Of a stretch of 64,000 nt of DNA, positions 63,032 through 64,000 are shown piece by piece. The translations under genes and the position numbers were made by a program. The notes under the pieces were generated by a model. It was not told where the DNA came from. It ran no database searches and worked only from the letters and a program-made list of their open reading frames with translations. The DNA lies in contig DCHV01000067.1 of assembly GCA_002314945.1 (NCBI GenBank), forward strand, positions 8,843 to 72,842, in the 5' to 3' direction. This DNA is from Prevotellaceae bacterium UBA1743 (GTDB lineage Bacteria > Bacteroidota > Bacteroidia > Bacteroidales > Bacteroidaceae). The number at the start of each line of letters is the position of its first letter. Position 1 is the stretch's first letter.

Positions 63032-63810
63032 TGAGTATCATCGATACACACAGCCATATCTATGGCCTGGAATTCAAAGAAGATATCAATGAAGTGGTAG
63101 CAAGAGCCAAAGAGGCCGGCATTCGGCATATTCTTCTTCCCAACATAGATACTACCTCAATCAATCCTATGCTCTCGTTGTACAAGAGCGACCCGACCTA
63201 TTTTTCTCCAATGATGGGTTTGCATCCTACTGAGGTTGGAGATGACTATGTCAAGGTACTTGATGACATGGAACTTCTATTAGCTGAAGAAGGGAACCCT
63301 TATGTGGCCGTGGGTGAGGTAGGGCTCGATTTTTACTGGGATCAGACGAAACGTGATGAACAGATGGACGCTTTTGAACGCCAGATAGGTTGGGCAAAGC
63401 GTTGGAATCTTCCCTTGTCCATCCATGCACGTTCTGCACATCAGGAATTGGTTCAATTGATGGAGCGTCATCGATCGGCACATCTCACAGGAGTGTTCCA
63501 TTGTTTCGGAGGTACACGTGAGGAAGCCGAGGAACTTCTTTCTTTTGATGGTTTTGTCTTGGGAATAGGGGGCGTATTGACGTATAAGAAAAGTGTTTTG
63601 GCAGATGTTCTTCAATATGTCCCTCTCTCTCGTGTGGTCATCGAGACAGATTCGCCATATTTGGCTCCAGTTCCCTATCGAGGTAAGCGGAATGAGAGTG
63701 CTTATGCCTGCGAAATACTTAAGAAAATGGCTGACATTTATGGAATGACGACAGAATGTATCTCTGAAGAGACAAATGAGAATGTAAAGAGAGTTTTTCA
63801 TGTATCGTAG
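63031..63810 (+). CDS. tatD: TatD-family metal-dependent hydrolase (deoxyribonuclease)
   Basis: 259 residues from the ATG at 63031, overlapping the upstream stop by one base (TAATG). The longer frame to 62992 would add 13 residues from within the upstream gene. The metal-binding motif IIDTHSHIYGLEF opens the barrel, followed by MMGLHPTEVGDDYV, VAVGEVGLDFYWDQTKRDEQ, LSIHARSAHQE, VFHCFGGTREEAEELLSFDG and VIETDSPYLAPVPYRGKRNE, all TatD signatures. TatD proteins are 3'-5' exonucleases in DNA repair and quality control. Length matches the family. Confidence 0.94.
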   Translation: MSIIDTHSHIYGLEFKEDINEVVARAKEAGIRHILLPNIDTTSINPMLSLYKSDPTYFSPMMGLHPTEVGDDYVKVLDDMELLLAEEGNPYVAVGEVGLDFYWDQTKRDEQMDAFERQIGWAKRWNLPLSIHARSAHQELVQLMERHRSAHLTGVFHCFGGTREEAEELLSFDGFVLGIGGVLTYKKSVLADVLQYVPLSRVVIETDSPYLAPVPYRGKRNESAYACEILKKMADIYGMTTECISEETNENVKRVFHVS

Positions 63811-63955
63811 TTGCTTTTTTAGGGGTAAAATCACAAAAATTTAGATTTCTTTGCAACTTTTTTGTCGGAAAGTGTGAGAATGTCAGAAATAAAAGGTATT
63901 TTTGTGTCCGTATTTGCAGAGATGAGCGCATTTCTGCCTAAAAGTGTACGATTTT
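63811..63955. other. Intergenic region before tRNA-Ser
   Basis: 145 bp. A TATTTTTG box at 63897-63904 fits TAnnTTTG and would start transcription about 45 nt ahead of the tRNA; no -33 partner was found. Confidence 0.4.
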
Positions 63956-64000
63956 GGAGAGATGCTCGAGTGGCTGAAGAGGCACGCCTGGAAAGCGTGT
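63956..64000 (+). tRNA. tRNA-Ser(GGA), cut at the right edge
   Basis: The acceptor 5' strand GGAGAGA (63956-63962), a D arm (GCTCGAGTGGCTGAAGAGGC) and an anticodon arm CACGC-CTGGAAA-GCGTG are present; the loop gives anticodon GGA for serine codons UCC and UCU. The variable arm, T arm and 3' end are beyond the window. Confidence 0.92.

Overview
The window looks like a chromosomal segment of a Bacteroidales bacterium, most likely Prevotellaceae or a close relative. The signs are SusC/SusD outer-membrane pairs, an LpxC-FabZ fusion, PorQ of the type IX secretion system, a DUF1573 protein, long TonB-dependent receptors, and recurring TAnnTTTG -7 promoter boxes of the Bacteroidetes sigma factor instead of E. 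coli-type promoters. Shine-Dalgarno sequences are mostly absent. No insertion sequence, prophage, CRISPR array or rRNA gene was seen. A tRNA-Ser(GGA) is cut by the right edge.

Layout. 1-5.3 kb: start of a leftward TonB-dependent receptor, a large divergent CotH/lamin-tail surface protein, and a LuxR-type regulator with a degenerate receiver. 5.5-15.2 kb: a tightly packed rightward housekeeping run: purM, a tiny membrane ORF, prfA, pyrF, lpxD, lpxC-fabZ, lpxA, a pRiA4b-ORF3-like gene, miaA and a PIF1-like helicase with TPRs. It joins nucleotide synthesis, translation termination, lipid A and tRNA modification. 15.3-31.7 kb: a duplicated outer-membrane uptake locus, twice Fas1 lipoprotein-SusC-SusD. 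It is followed by a convergent GH71/99-like secreted protein (32.2-34.0 kb).

34.1-42.0 kb: asnA, amidase, MCE/MlaD protein, dnaA, a nitroreductase fused to what looks like the C-terminal tail of class II ribonucleotide reductase, folB, and a pyruvate carboxylase subunit B-like protein whose biotinyl-like domain lacks the acceptor lysine. 42.0-42.7 kb is a repeat-packed convergent intergenic region. 42.7-55.8 kb is mainly leftward: purU, CCA-adding-like enzyme, SQR-like flavoprotein, phosphopantetheinyl transferase, nhaA, sugar-kinase-like protein, large MG-like exported protein, Tat aldo/keto reductase and a NapH-NapG-like iron-sulfur membrane protein. 56-64 kb: DUF1573 protein, meaB, leftward porQ-cmk-ispH, tonB, polyprenyl synthase, tatD and the tRNA.

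The most unusual points are the nitroreductase/NrdJ-tail chimera beside dnaA, the lysine-less carboxylase carrier domain, the doubled Fas1-SusCD locus, and several intergenic arrays whose units are phased at 11 bp or 22 bp. Functions come from motif recognition by eye; no database search was run.
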